In this document: positions 23,787 to 35,190 of the stretch, in pieces
Layout of the letters: every line of letters begins with the position of its first letter
Numbering within the stretch: the stretch's first letter is position 1
Source of the DNA: Lyophyllum atratum
Lineage: Eukaryota; Basidiomycota; Agaricomycetes; Agaricales; Lyophyllaceae
Assembly: GCA_014905825.1 (NCBI GenBank)
Contig: JACGCN010000004.1
Span: 1,736,001 to 1,800,000 of the forward strand
Direction: 5' to 3'
Length of the DNA stretch: 64,000 nucleotides
The notes under the pieces: generated by a model
Seen by the model: only the letters and a program-made list of their open reading frames with translations
Database searches by the model: none
What the model was told of the DNA's origin: nothing
Translations under genes and position numbers: made by a program

Positions 23787-25712
23787 ATGCGCTTCACGCT
23801 CCTCAAACAATCCTTTCTTGCCAAGACTGGCCCGCAGGTCGGGTTCAGGATAGACTTTATCGGGGCCGCAGCCCTTATCCTCGCCACAGTCGCTTATCAG
23901 CACATCCCCCAGTCCCAGTCAACTCTACTCGGGCGGTACGGTTCTTCCGCTATCCCGCTGCCGCCGCCTCCTCCTCCTGCAACCAGCGCCACCAAGCACG
24001 CACCCTCGAGGACAGCCCCCTTCGGAAGCTCTCAAAGCGATTCCGAATTGCCTCATGCTCACTACATCCCACTTGCTGGTGTGGCAGGCGGTCTTCTTGC
24101 TGGTGCTGGTATGTCGTCTGTCCCTTCCGCTCGTTGTCACCTGGACTTAACCTTTCCCAGCGACCTTCGGCGCTGCTCTGAAACGCAGCAAGGCGCGCAA
24201 GAATGGTCAGCCTCCTTCTGGGAATGATGACGAAGCCGAGAAGGGCGAGGACGTTAACGAACAAAGTCACGATGAAGAAGAAGACGATGATTCCAACCAC
24301 GGCGATCCTGGAGATCCCGACGACCCCCCTCCCCCATCAAGCGGCTCCAAGGTTGAGTACGACCCTCCGCACACTCCCCTCCCAACCCAGGATTGTGGTA
24401 CAACTTCCTGCTTATAGTCATTCTCTCCACCCTCACCTTCGCCTTCACCTACACCCGCTTCTTCCCCGCCTACACCACGCCGTTCCGTAAGGTACTCGAT
24501 AGAGCGGCCCGGGCGTTTGCTTCCAACATAAGCCCACGTTCAAATTCTATGGAGCTTACAACGGGACTGGAGGACATCCCGCCCAAGCTTAACAGGTCCA
24601 TCCAGAATGCCTCCGCACAGCTGTTCAATGTCACAACAGAATTTGTCTTGGATCTGGTACTGGCTCCCATCGCTTACCCCGCCGTCGCCCTTGCTTGGCG
24701 AACCTTCGACGTATGTCAATCCCAACCCTGGTGGACGCTGGCGTCCGATCAATCTTCGAAGGTCGTGGAACTAGCTCCAGTAACTGTGGTGACCCAAAAG
24801 ATGGTGGCTTTGCCTGTGGTTTTGAACCATTGCTGGACCTTGGCGGGTGGTCTATTGGTCTCAGCCCTCGTCGGAGCTTGGGTTATCTGGCAGCGTAGGG
24901 GTTGTCAAAGTCGACCTGTCATTATGACGCCGGTAGAACCGGGCGATGAGACCACCATGGAGGACAATGTGGCCCTCGTTCATCTTGAAGAAGAAGATTT
25001 GCAGTCGTTCAAGTTATGCGCAGTCCTCCCGATTCCCGACGTAGAACACCTAGAACCCCCGGCGCTGGACGCCGTAACCACTCCTGGCACGTTCCCTATC
25101 CCTGGCAATGGAGGTGGTAGGCTGCATGATCCCGTCGAGATCCCTTTGCCCGAAGATGGCGAGGCAGACTGGGACGAGGTGGTGACGCTTTCTCACCCCG
25201 AAGGTGACGACGAAGACTGGCATCATGCGCTTCGTATTCCCCTTCCTGATGATACCGACGACTGCTGGGTAGATGAAGTCCCAGGCAGAATGATGGTAGC
25301 TGAGGTGAGTTATAGCCTTGCTCCTTGATACTCTATCGTTTCTAAGTATTCTTTTTTGCATCTTTAGGCATCTTCTTCGACACCAAGTGTATCCTCCATT
25401 TCATATCTTTTCGCAACCCCCGTCGACACAATCGCAACAACATCGGATGGACCGGAAGTCAAGGGCCTCGAGTCTTCACGCTGGGCACCTGCCTCCACGT
25501 CCAATCCCACCGCAGCATCGGAAGCACCGAAATCCAATGTGTCCGACGGGTCTAAGAAGTTGAAGCACCAGCAGAGAAGGGCTCAGCAGAGGCAGAACAA
25601 GAAAAACAAACACCTGATACCTCTCCTAGCCGACCTCGCTCTCGACACCCAAACCGAGATGGCGCCGCAGGACGGGCCGATCGCAGTGTCATGGCGGCGA
25701 GGTGGGAAGTAG
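23787..25712 (+). CDS. hypothetical membrane protein with acidic C-terminal repeats
   Basis: Not recognised. The start MRFTLLKQSFLAKTGPQVGF is followed by a hydrophobic stretch (DFIGAAALILATVAYQ), a Pro-rich loop, a second hydrophobic stretch (YIPLAGVAGGLLAGA|ATFGAAL), then a Lys/Arg patch. A further helix NFLLIVILSTLTFAFTYTRF and, around 24840-24890, LAGGLLVSALVGAWVIW predict additional membrane spans. The C-terminal part has three related acidic units (EIPLPEDGEADWDEV, SHPEGDDEDWHHAL, IPLPDDTDDCWVDEV). The last intron begins at GTGAGTTATAG after MMVAE; the final exon is Ser-rich then basic (KKLKHQQRRAQQRQNKK) and stops at 25710-25712. The join between the acidic stretch near 24210-24350 and the helix from 24391 does not keep frame with a normal-length intron, so that part of the model is uncertain. 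Confidence 0.6.
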
Positions 25713-26578
25713 AGGTTTCGGATGAGATGTGGTATAAGGGCAAGCGGGCCAAATGACGCAGGGGGATGAAGGAGAGGAGAGGAGGGGGAAGGAAGATGGG
25801 ATCCGTCTGTCGCTGACGAGTGTGCAGGCTGTGATCCCAGTTCGGGCTAGGCGGACAGTTGACGAATTGAACGCCAGTCTCTTCCTTTCTGTTCTTCTTT
25901 TTCCCATTCGCTGCATTTCACTGGTTACTAGGATTATCCAATACCTTTGCCTCATTGATACAGTGCCTACTCTTGTATTTTCTTTTATCTATATTATTTC
26001 TTCCTCGTTTCGTGCTGTATTCTTAGATCTAAATCATTGTACTTAAATATCAATACGCATCATATATTGCCTACCCTCGAGCTCCAGACTATGTGCAATA
26101 CTGTATTGCAAAGCCTAAGCTTTAGAAAGCCACAAATAGCCATCACTCCGCTTTCCTTGCACTCAGCTTTGCATGATCGCGCCAATTAGATGACTGAGGT
26201 CAATGTAAAATCTAATTTGCGAATGCCATGCAAACAATATCTTCGAAGGTTTGGGAACATCAAGATCACGTCAATTACATTACTTTTGGGCGGAAGTGGC
26301 AAGGCTCTGTCATCGTCCATGAAGCGAGGCAGAAGGAAGTGAGGACTTTGAGAAGTAGAACGGCGAAGGCAGAAATTTCACGAAAACAGGTGGTGGCTGA
26401 GGCGATGGTAAGTAGTCAGGGTATGTCTCATCACGCGTTGCGTTACTCTTGAGGACTTGAATTGATCATGATCATTAACGTCTACACCTATCTATAACTT
26501 ATAAGATTGGTACCAGAAGAAAGCAGGTGTGAGTAATGGTGAGACGTACCCAGGATTGGGGTATAGCAGGGTCCCCAG
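25713..26578. other. intergenic stretch
   Basis: 3' flanks of two convergent genes. A T-rich section near 25880-26045 and a 74-codon plus frame at 26228-26452 are seen; no gene is supported. Confidence 0.4.
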
Positions 26579-27917
26579 TTATTTACTGTACTTCCAAGCA
26601 ATCACAGCGATGATCACAATGATAATGACCAGGAAAATAGCAAAACATGTCCATCGTGCTGTCCGATGACGGCGCGCTAAAGACCAAAAGAAAAAAAAGG
26701 AAAACAGAAGGCATGTCAATGCGCAGTCATGCCACGAATGAATGCCGGGAACATACCAGATATGATTGCTTTCCATGTGTCCTCTGTGCTGGAAATGATC
26801 GTTTCAGAAAAAGTCAAGCAGAAACGTGATAAGAAAATACCCTTTTTCAATGTCATACGCACCCTGTTCGGCAATGGTTTCAACATGGTCAATAGTCTCT
26901 TCTTGCTGGTCAATTAACGTTGCCATCTTCATTGATAATCAGCCGTCATTTGCCTTGAGAGAGGCAAAACTAGCACATACATCGCTGAGTAGCTGCGCAA
27001 TTTCTGCTAATGTTTGTTCCATTTTCTTGATTTCCTGTTGCCGCTCTTGAACCTCGCGAAATGCCACTCGCGATTCCCCATACCGAGATGAGGATGATAG
27101 CTTATTTAATGGGTTACTGTCTAGCGCGACTTCTCATGATGAAAGCTTTGCTCACCACTTGAGCAAAGATTTGCTGCCCGCCGCCTTCTGCGTATGCAGC
27201 TGCGACCTCTTCCGAGGTCGCGTCGGGCTTGACTGGCGAGAAGGATTAGACTCCCTTGAGACGCAAAAGACTCCGTATATGTAGTTACCTATCCTGAGCT
27301 GCCTCTCAACACGTTGTCTGGACTTATGGCGGTATTCCTGTTCAACCCGTTGATAGTTTTGTATAGTATCCACAAACTTCGACTGAAGAAGTGCCATCTA
27401 AGCCATAACTTCAGTCGACTTGACAAGCCATGACATGCAGTTAACATACCTGGTTTCGACGCATCTGAGTACCCAGCGCCGATCCGGCCTGCTGCAGGGC
27501 TTTGATCCTTTCCTTTACGTTTTTGCTTATTTTCTGTGTTTCCGCTGCTAGTTGATCTAACTGTGCCACGTCGTTCGACCGTCCGTCATCCATAATCGTA
27601 AGAATGCGTGCATGTAGAGTAGCAATCTGCGTGACGTTGGAATTCATCTGCTCGATTCCTTCCTGTATAGACGAAACCTAGATACTGAAAGTGAGCGAGG
27701 AACCACGTCAATTTCGCGAATAGTCTCGCCTCAGCGAAGAAGTCAGACGACGTTCCAGCATCAGCTGTTCCATGAACATTGCTCCTAGCAGCTAGGTTAT
27801 CCATATCATGGGCCTCGGGCACAGTATCACGGGGCAGCGCCTGAGGAAAACGTTAACATATGGTCGAGGGAATGGTGGGGTACTAACCCTCGCGGCTGTG
27901 AGTCGGTCTCGGGACAT
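26579..27917 (-). CDS. SSO1: plasma-membrane syntaxin (Sso1/Sso2-type t-SNARE)
   Basis: Qa-SNARE for fusion of secretory vesicles with the plasma membrane. The start MSRDRLTAAR|ALPRDTV resembles the fungal Sso N-terminus. The Habc region reads VSSIQEGIEQMNSNVTQIAT and KNVKERIKALQQAGSALGTQ, then QNYQRVEQEYRHKSRQRVER. The SNARE helix runs FREVQERQQEIKKMEQTLAE, IAQLLSDMATLIDQQEETID and HVETIAEQGAYDIEKG; the zero-layer Gln is in the LIDQQ segment. A basic patch (SARRHRTARW) precedes a single C-terminal membrane anchor (TCFAIFLVIIIVIIAVIAW) ending WKYSK. There are about nine short introns; the last coding exons are small (GTEDTWKAIIS is one). Intact. Confidence 0.92.
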
Positions 27918-28785
27918 GTGGTTGTAGAGAAGAGCGACGCTAACTGTGCTTGCTGCGCACTAAGTAGCACAGCAATCCAATAAATCCGAGATCAGAGAAG
28001 AATAAGTATGATGATAACATCCTGCCCATGATGCCCCTAGTGCTAGTCCCAGTGGATATTGCATCATAGGTGGATGTCGGAAAGTTGGGCGCGAGAGTTG
28101 CAATCGTTTCAGGTATATATATCATCGCCCAACAACAGATGGTTTGGCAGTGGGGTCCTTCTATTTCTGGTAAAGCTGTGCTGAAGCAGACCAGAACGAA
28201 GACCTGGATGATGGGATCGTTGAAATGACACTCACCAGCATTGGAATTGGTATCTGAGTCTGGAGCAGCGGAGGTACTCGTAGTCCGCAAGGCTCCAACA
28301 TTCTCGACCGTCGACGCGATTCATTAGAATTACGCTTAATGCTTGAGTTAGTTCCGTGCCCGCCATGTCATATACGAGGGCCTTTCGATGATCTGCAAAG
28401 GCGTTATAGAATGTCGTTTTGAACGCAAAAATCACCATCCCAGTGCCAAAGGGTTGGGCAGGAGGCCGAGTACGACCTCAACGGTGTCATCGCTTTTTTA
28501 AATAAAAAGCCTGGAGTTTGCATGGCCTCATAAAGCCTACACACGAGAGAAACAGTCTTAGCCTAGCCTTATACACTGAACAAGCTTTTGAATTGAATAG
28601 ACACTGATAGACACTGCAGTTGGACTGGAGGCAAACTTTTCAATGACAACCCGTGGCGCGACGTCACATCGTGTGACCATCAGCTTACACGTGCAGCGAC
28701 TTGGCAGCGACGTCCGCTGATTGACGAAACTCACGCTCATCGCCCTCCACAGTGATCGACTTTTCATTATTGCACCTCCCCCACG
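27918..28785. other. intergenic between divergent syntaxin and RING-ligase genes
   Basis: A shared promoter region. Minus-strand frames of 116 codons (27940-28290) and 68 codons (28232-28438) contain splice-like signals (CTAAC branch, GTGAGTG donor), but I could not assemble a convincing protein. A T-rich run with AAATAAAAAG lies at about 28493-28510. Confidence 0.4.
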
Positions 28786-30318
28786 ATGCCTCGAGGGTGG
28801 CTCTGGGCTCCTCTCGCACTATTCCTGCTCTACCAGGCGAAATCCCAGCCGGTCGATTCGAACCTTAGTGCTCCCAACATATCATTCAGCGCCAAATCCG
28901 AGAGGAGCTGGCTATGGGGTTGGGCATGGGGTGCCGAGAGTACTGTATCTGTGGTGGATCGCGAGCCGATGGTGTCTTTTCCATCCAGGCCAGGTATGTA
29001 TACACCATATCTATATCTTTTGATGCAATTTTAACTGGCTAAACATAGCTGCTTTTGGTGCCGAAATACACGACTCGATCCTAGGATATGTAATCCCTCT
29101 ATCTTCCTTTACCGTTGCATGTCCTTCAAACGACACTCGTCTGTTTCCGGCACCCAACACAGGCTGTCCCGACCTTTGTCCAAGCGGCCCAAATCACCCA
29201 ACTGAAGCCTGGATAGCTTTGGTCCAGAGAGGGAAATGCGAGTTTGTGAAGAAAGTGCGAGAAGCCCAACGGCTAGGTGCAAAGGCTGTAGTAGTTGGAG
29301 GCGATAACCCTGAGACGTCTGGATCTCCTGATGCACTGGTAAATATGTACAGTCCGGGTGCGTGGTGATTTTTTGATGGTCCTACCAATATTTTGCTGCA
29401 TTTTGCTGACTCTCTACTCCAGAGGATTCTTCTGACGTGAAGATAGCCGCCACGTACATAAGGTACTCGGACTACATACACCTGTCAGCTCTCATCGACT
29501 CGTCGAATACGTCACACTCAGGGCTGCGCACCCTTTCGCTACTCATAACCGCCGAGTACTCTGCTTGGGAATGGTACTCGTGAGTTCTATAAAGTTATCA
29601 ACAAATTTTCTATCTGTTGACGCCTCGATGGCACCCTAGGCCTATCATTACGTTTGTTGTAATCCTCCTGCTTCCTTCGGCATTGACTTTTATCACTCTT
29701 CTCATACATCGGATACGAGCCGCCCGTGCCGCGCAACGTGACCGCGCTCCGGAGGACGTGGTACATAACCTACCATGGCATGTATGGACTGGAACTGGTT
29801 GGGAAAAACACGAAGGCGGGGAACCCACTGTCGATTCTCCTCACTCCAAGCAAACTTCGGATGCTCAGCCGGAGGCAGGCATTTCCCATTCGGAAACTCA
29901 GCGTGTGGACGAGGATTCAAGTGATCCATCGGCATCACATACACCAATGGATCTCACTGACCGACCCTGGTTTGAGGCTCAGGCCGAGTGTGCCATTTGC
30001 CTATGCGAATTCGAAAAGGGCGACAAAGTACGGGTGTTACCATGCCATCATATCTTCCACCTTGATGAAGTCGACGAATGGTTAATTCAACGGAAGAAGC
30101 TGGTCAGTCGTATCCATGTGCCGTCTATCTTGCGTCTGCTGATTATCTTCTTTCGTTAGTGTCCTGTTTGCAAGGCAGACGTGACACAACCCTCCCCTCC
30201 TACTCCCACGGAACTTCCCATCCCTATCTCAACCGATACCCAGGCTGATACTGAGTCTCCGCCTATCCCAACTGAACGAACACCTCTCCTTAGCAACGAT
30301 TCCGATGACAGCCTTTAA
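28786..30318 (+). CDS. PA-TM-RING E3 ubiquitin ligase
   Basis: Membrane-bound ubiquitin ligase of the endomembrane system. In order: signal peptide ([20 protein letters not shown]); a protease-associated domain in the lumen ([50 protein letters not shown]); one transmembrane helix ([20 protein letters not shown]); a cytosolic linker; and a C3H2C3 RING-H2 finger ([20 protein letters not shown] ... HIFH ... CPVCKADV). The tail is Pro/Thr-rich and ends [11 protein letters not shown]. Five exons or so; introns follow VSFPSRP, the NMYSP segment, EWYS and the RKKL codons. The intron within the RING separates the CxxC of the second zinc site. All eight zinc ligands can be read. Confidence 0.92.
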
Positions 30319-31555
30319 CGCCCACCGATGTACCTTTATCATTATGTTTTGTGCTACTTTACGACTCACCCCCGACTCTCATGATAACACCTGTAAAGTA
30401 TATTGTTATTTTCCCTCAAAATCTTGTTTCTTTGCTTTCAGGCTGAACTACTGAACCTGACACTTATTAGATCCGCGACTCACTTTCCGGTACTTGGAGC
30501 TTTCACCAGCGGTCAGGGCCACTGTAAGGGGTGCACTCGTGAACCCGTGTTCACGGCATACTTTTCTTGGGTTCTGAGATACTGCCCGTTACTCCCGGTT
30601 GCGAATCGATCTTCGGGATATTTTTTCTTCCTAGGGATGTTGGGTTGTTCATGACGACTGTTGCACGACTCAACCCTGTGGCTTAACTTCTTCAATTGGG
30701 TGGGCCTAGAAGTTGGATAGATTTGGAACGAGTGTTTCGCAAGGATCCGGAGGAAAAACGTGGCTTAAACTTACCATGACTCATGTGACCTATTCTTTGT
30801 TCGCGCCCTCAGCGAAGGCCCTCAACGAAGTGCGGACCTCCTCGCGAAACTGAGGGTACTGCTAATGTCATCCCATCTACTTTCTCGGAGATGATGTGCA
30901 CAGATTTATAGGCCGACCGGGAAACGTTCTTACCCAATGTAGACTCCGGTGAGTTTGAGATTGAAGCATTGAACAAGAATAACAATAAGATCAGGAACAT
31001 ACACCCATATGGATTCGTCATGTTTTCTCATCCGGAATGCCCCATACGCCCCTATGACAATAAGCCAAGGCTTCTCAAGATTGAGCAAATTATATCAGCT
31101 AGGTGGGAATACAGCCGATTTACAGATCTAGAGCGGTGTCATTGGCCATCTCCCTTCTTATTGTCTTGCATTCGCCTCGGAATCTTCGTCATGGCCTCCC
31201 TGAAATGTAAACGGATGATTCGGGCAGCCTGATATCGCCGGATACAGCAGCACGACCGCCTCGTGGTCGTAAACTTTGTTGCACGACGGTCAAGGTTGTT
31301 CATATACTTTTGGACACTGGCTACGTCTAAATTGTTTCGGATCGTGGCCATTGTTCGAAACGTCACAAAGTGGCCGATAAGGCCCACTGGACATCTTTGT
31401 TCGAGAGACTTAAAGATCTGCAGGCTTTCCGGCGCTCCTGTTAGCTTCCCCCACCCTGCCCCGTCCCCACACACGTCCCTGGGCCATATCTTTTTGTTCT
31501 TCCCACTCCATAATCCCTCCTTCATTCATCCATAGATTTTAGCTCCTCGCTAACC
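30319..31555. other. intergenic region with one weak small secreted ORF
   Basis: No strong gene. On minus, 30809-31021 encodes 70 residues opening with a signal-peptide-like segment (MTNPYGCMFLILLLFLFNAS), followed by a neutral hydrophilic tail with one NVS sequon and no further Cys. It may be chance. Other frames in this stretch lack features. Confidence 0.3.
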
Positions 31556-33259
31556 ATGCAAGCGTTCCATAGAAAGCCCCCACCGAAAAAACGGCACAGT
31601 ATGTATATTGCGCTCCATCAAAGTTATAGATTAAGACTTGTGGCTTATCGTTGCTTTTAATCAGCTAAACCCTGCAGATTCTTCCAGACCTCGAGGTGCC
31701 CTCTCTCCGCACAAGAATGCGATTTTTCGCATGTATTATCGAATGAGGTTCCGCTCCAAAGCCCCAATCCATGCCGGTATTATGCCGCCGGCAGGTGTGG
31801 CCACGGTTCAGCTTGTCGATACAGACATGTAATGGAAGGGTCGGCAGGTCAGTCACATTTTACGAAGGTGATGGAGCCCCGAATGGATTTGAAACATTAC
31901 CAGATGTCGACGCCAAGGACAACGAGGGCCATGACGATGAGCCCGCTATAAGTCCCAGACATCCTCGTTTGTCGTTTACCACAACTATTCCACCTTTGCA
32001 TTTACCCATCCTTCAGTGCCGGAGGGTACAGCGCCCCAGAAGCTTGCGACGGCTCCAGTCGAAGCCTCCGTGCCTTTCGAGAGCATGTATTCGACATCGC
32101 ATGGCTGGCGGAGCCCTTACCCGAACCCCGCTGCATCGCCCACATATTCTCCTGGCATCCCACCGCCACAGCTCTACTATTGCGACTTCTTCTCCCCTAC
32201 ACATCCTGCAGAATCGAGCGCGACCCTGTCCGTGTCGACATCTAGTTCGTTCTCGGACGACGCCGTCTTCCTCACCGACGACCCGAAGTACAGCGAGCAC
32301 TATCATCAATATCAGTCGCAGATCTGCATCGCCGAGGAGCAGCCCCTCATCCATGTTCCACCATTCTATCATTCCCCGAACATGCGCGCACCCGTGCTGG
32401 CGCTAGACACTTCATATCCGACGGTCCCGAACATGTATGGAACATACGGATTCCAGCCGCCTATCTCGCCTTCTTCCCCGGTCAAGTCGCGGACCCAGTC
32501 GCGCTCGGTGTCCCGCCACAAGGCAATTAATTACAAAAGTAGGCGTCGTTCGTTCGAGCCTTTCCATGCCTTTTAGTTAATTAAAATCTGTTCCCCCCCA
32601 GCTAAGCCCTGTCGATTCTACAGGGCCACGCGAAGCTGCCCGAATGGCTCGGAATGTACTTTGTCAGTAATGCCGTTTTGCATGGTTGGCATTTATCAAT
32701 GACTATTTTTAGCATTCACGACGAGCCTACCCAGAAGGCGGCATCGCCTTTTGATTCTCCTCCCCTTCAAAGCGAACAAATGCCAAACGGTCTACCACCA
32801 AAGCCTGCGTCGGTCGCGGACGAGAATAAGAAGAAAAACTATTTCCCAATTTCATGGCGCGTCATTGGAGGGGGTGTATTGATGGGCGGGCCAAGTATGA
32901 TTTCCGGCTTCCTTGTGCTTCAATGTACTCACGTATATCCACTCAGGACCTTTACCGGTGTCACAGGACAAAATTGGGCGAGATAAGAGGGCTTCTCAAG
33001 ATGCGGAGATGGGTGGGTACTGCTGCATTCCGAAAGATTATTCATTCTTAAATCCTTCTTTGTCTTCAGAACGAAATTCTTTGCCTCCAAAGCCCATCAC
33101 GCGCACTCGTTCGTCATCTAACCCCCCGACGCCAACTATGGCGCATGTGAAAGTGGACACTACTACTGTACGTTCCTGTTCTTCTATTCTGCACTTCGTG
33201 ATCGTCGTGACCTGAGATCTTGACAGTTGTTTTCTGCCGAATCCCCTGGTAACCTTTGA
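31556..33259 (+). CDS. CCCH zinc-finger protein, three fingers
   Basis: Likely RNA-binding. The basic start MQAFHRKPPPKKRH is followed after an intron by two fingers: TKPCRFFQTSRCPLSAQECD with FSH (Cx7Cx6Cx3H), and CRYYAAGRCGHGSACRYRH (Cx7Cx5Cx3H). A Pro/Ser/Tyr-rich linker follows (FQPPISPSSPVKSRTQSRSV). Then comes a third finger TKPCRFYRATRSCPNGSECT with FIHD (Cx8Cx5Cx3H), split by an intron before the last His. The C-terminal part (PLPVSQDKIGRDKRASQDAE; NSLPPKPITRTRSSSNPPTP) is low-complexity and ends near 33259. The intron between fingers 2 and the linker (about 31830-32015) has more than one frame-compatible acceptor, so a few residues there are uncertain. Role in mRNA turnover or splicing cannot be told from sequence. 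Confidence 0.8.
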
Positions 33260-33768
33260 GCTTTCTAGCCTTATACGGACATTCCTGTGACACCTTCGAC
33301 TTCGACTTCGATTTCTATGTTGTAACATACGGTTTCTATGGCCGCACGACTTCGCTATGAACACTTGCATATCCAAATCCTTGTACTTACCATTTCTGCT
33401 CAGCAGACCCTGTATGTATAGATCGAAGATGAAATATAATTGCTATCAGATAAGATGCCATCGGTTTTCGGTACAAGGTGGCACCGCAACAGACTCGGAG
33501 CATCGCTGATTACGGCTTTCTCAGCCTGAGCGAGGGGTCTGGACTCTGAACTACACTCGGTATGCTTGCGCACGCTACGCATTGCATGGCATCTGTCGAG
33601 TCAGAGGAAGAGGGTATGACCAGGAATGGCGAGATGTGTCCCACTCCCACACGGCCCCTAATATCAGACAGCTAATAGTAGACCCGGTGGCACAGCACGC
33701 CATTACATACGATCGGAGGCGATATATACATTCGCTTCACACTTTGGTGCCCTTTCCTCCACACCACC
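33260..33768. other. intergenic stretch
   Basis: Promoter of the heme oxygenase gene; pyrimidine-rich just before the ATG (CCTTTCCTCCACACCACC). No other feature seen. Confidence 0.4.
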
Positions 33769-34888
33769 ATGTCTATTGATTTTTCCCTCCCTCTCGCTAC
33801 CCTCTTGCGGGAAAGCACACACGAAGCCCATGAACTGGTAGCGAAAAGCCCAGGTGCCATGGTCCTTCTAAGTGGGCGACTAGATAGGGAGGAGTACGTC
33901 AGATATCTCATGATGCTCTGGCACATATACGAGTAGGTCCTAGATCATCCGCGTAGCTCCGAGGGTCCTAATCTCTCTTCTCAGTGCCTTTGAGCAAGCC
34001 CTAGACCGTCACGCCACACACCCCGTCCTCGAACCAACATACAACCCAACGCTGCTCGCCCGCGCACCCGCCCTCGCATCTGACATTTCCTTCCTGCTCC
34101 AAGTTCCGGAGGCCTCATGGAAATCCCACCCTGTGCACGTCAAGTTGCTCCAATCCTCACCCCCGGAACTAACGGCCTACGTCAACCGAATACGGGAGCT
34201 GGCTGCTTCCGATGACCCTACGCCACTCCTTGCGCACTCATACGTGCGGTACCTCGGGGACCTGAGCGGTGGTCAGACGATACGCCGGACGCTGGGGAAG
34301 GCCTACGACCTAGACGAGGAAGGGGAACAGGGGCTGTCATTCTACGCCTTTAAGGAGCTCAGGTCGTCGAAGTCTGCGAACCAAGGTGAGATGAAGCGCA
34401 TCAAGGACTGGTTCAGAGAGGGCATGAATACGGCTGGGGAGAGGGGTGTCGAGGTGAAAGGTAAGAACTGGGCTTCGCTTCTCATGTTCATTAGGGGCTT
34501 ACTAACGGCGCTGCATCAGGTGCTGTTCTCGCCGAAGCGAACAAAGCCTTCGACCTTAATACTGCGCTCTTTACGACGATCAAGACCGGTGCGACGAGTC
34601 AGGAATCCGACGTCCTGGAGAAGTCTAAGGAGATACCCGTAGTCATTGAGCATGGCCCCCAGGAGGAGAAGTCATATCCCATATCCCATGTCGTCGCTGT
34701 GGTAGCTGCTGGTATGTTCGAAGACCACTTGCGCATCCGTATGCTTTACTAAATTTTATTGGGCAGTTTGCTTAGCCCACTTCATCTTGGTCACTGGCGG
34801 GTTCACCGGCGACAAGGGCTATCAGAAACTCCTTGCTGTAGAACAGTGGTTTTCGACATTCTGGGGGTCCGTTCCACACCCAGAGTGA
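33769..34888 (+). CDS. HMX1: heme oxygenase with C-terminal membrane anchor
   Basis: Opens heme to biliverdin, CO and Fe(II), releasing iron; usually on the ER surface. The start MSIDFSLPLATLLRESTHEA places the proximal heme-ligand His at residue 21 (THEAHEL). The distal helix has SYVRYLGDLSGGQTIRRTLG, with the GDLSGGQ signature. The body includes EEYVRYLMMLWHIYE and FREGMNTAGERGVEVK|GAVLAEANKAFDLNTALF. The final exons encode a hydrophobic segment (HVVAVVAAVCLAHFILVTGG) followed by a short tail ending SVPHPE, as in tail-anchored heme oxygenases. Introns: after HIYE, after GVEVK, and after VVAA. Complete; about 310 residues. I infer a role in iron recycling or in supplying bilin chromophore for phytochrome; sequence alone does not decide. 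Confidence 0.93.
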
Positions 34889-35190
34889 TCCGCGTCTCGT
34901 CATTCCATGATATTCATCTACTCGTGCTACTATCTTAGATCGCTGTCCACTTGTTTAATCCATCCATGTATCACGAACTTGCACTTACATACACTTCCGC
35001 ATATGTACTCGTAACGAGTAGCATCCACATTCCATCCTAAGCAATGGTATATATTCAGGAATACAGCTAGCTGTGTGTCACATTAAGAATCGTCCAGCGA
35101 GGATAGATTACCGCGCGCGATGTGCCCTGTGCTCGCAAAGCCAACACTACGAAAGCAAGATAGAGAAAAAATAGGTCCGTGGGTCTGCAT
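34889..35190. other. short intergenic stretch between convergent genes
   Basis: 3' flanks of heme oxygenase (plus) and protease A (minus). No feature seen. Confidence 0.4.

Noticed and set aside
28232..28438. Spliced gene upstream of the syntaxin on minus
   Set aside because: Some donor and branch-like signals are present, but the joined product changed with each choice of splice site and matched nothing known.
31139..31525. 128-codon minus frame upstream of the CCCH gene
   Set aside because: No domain, no signal peptide, no homologous pattern; overlaps the likely promoter.
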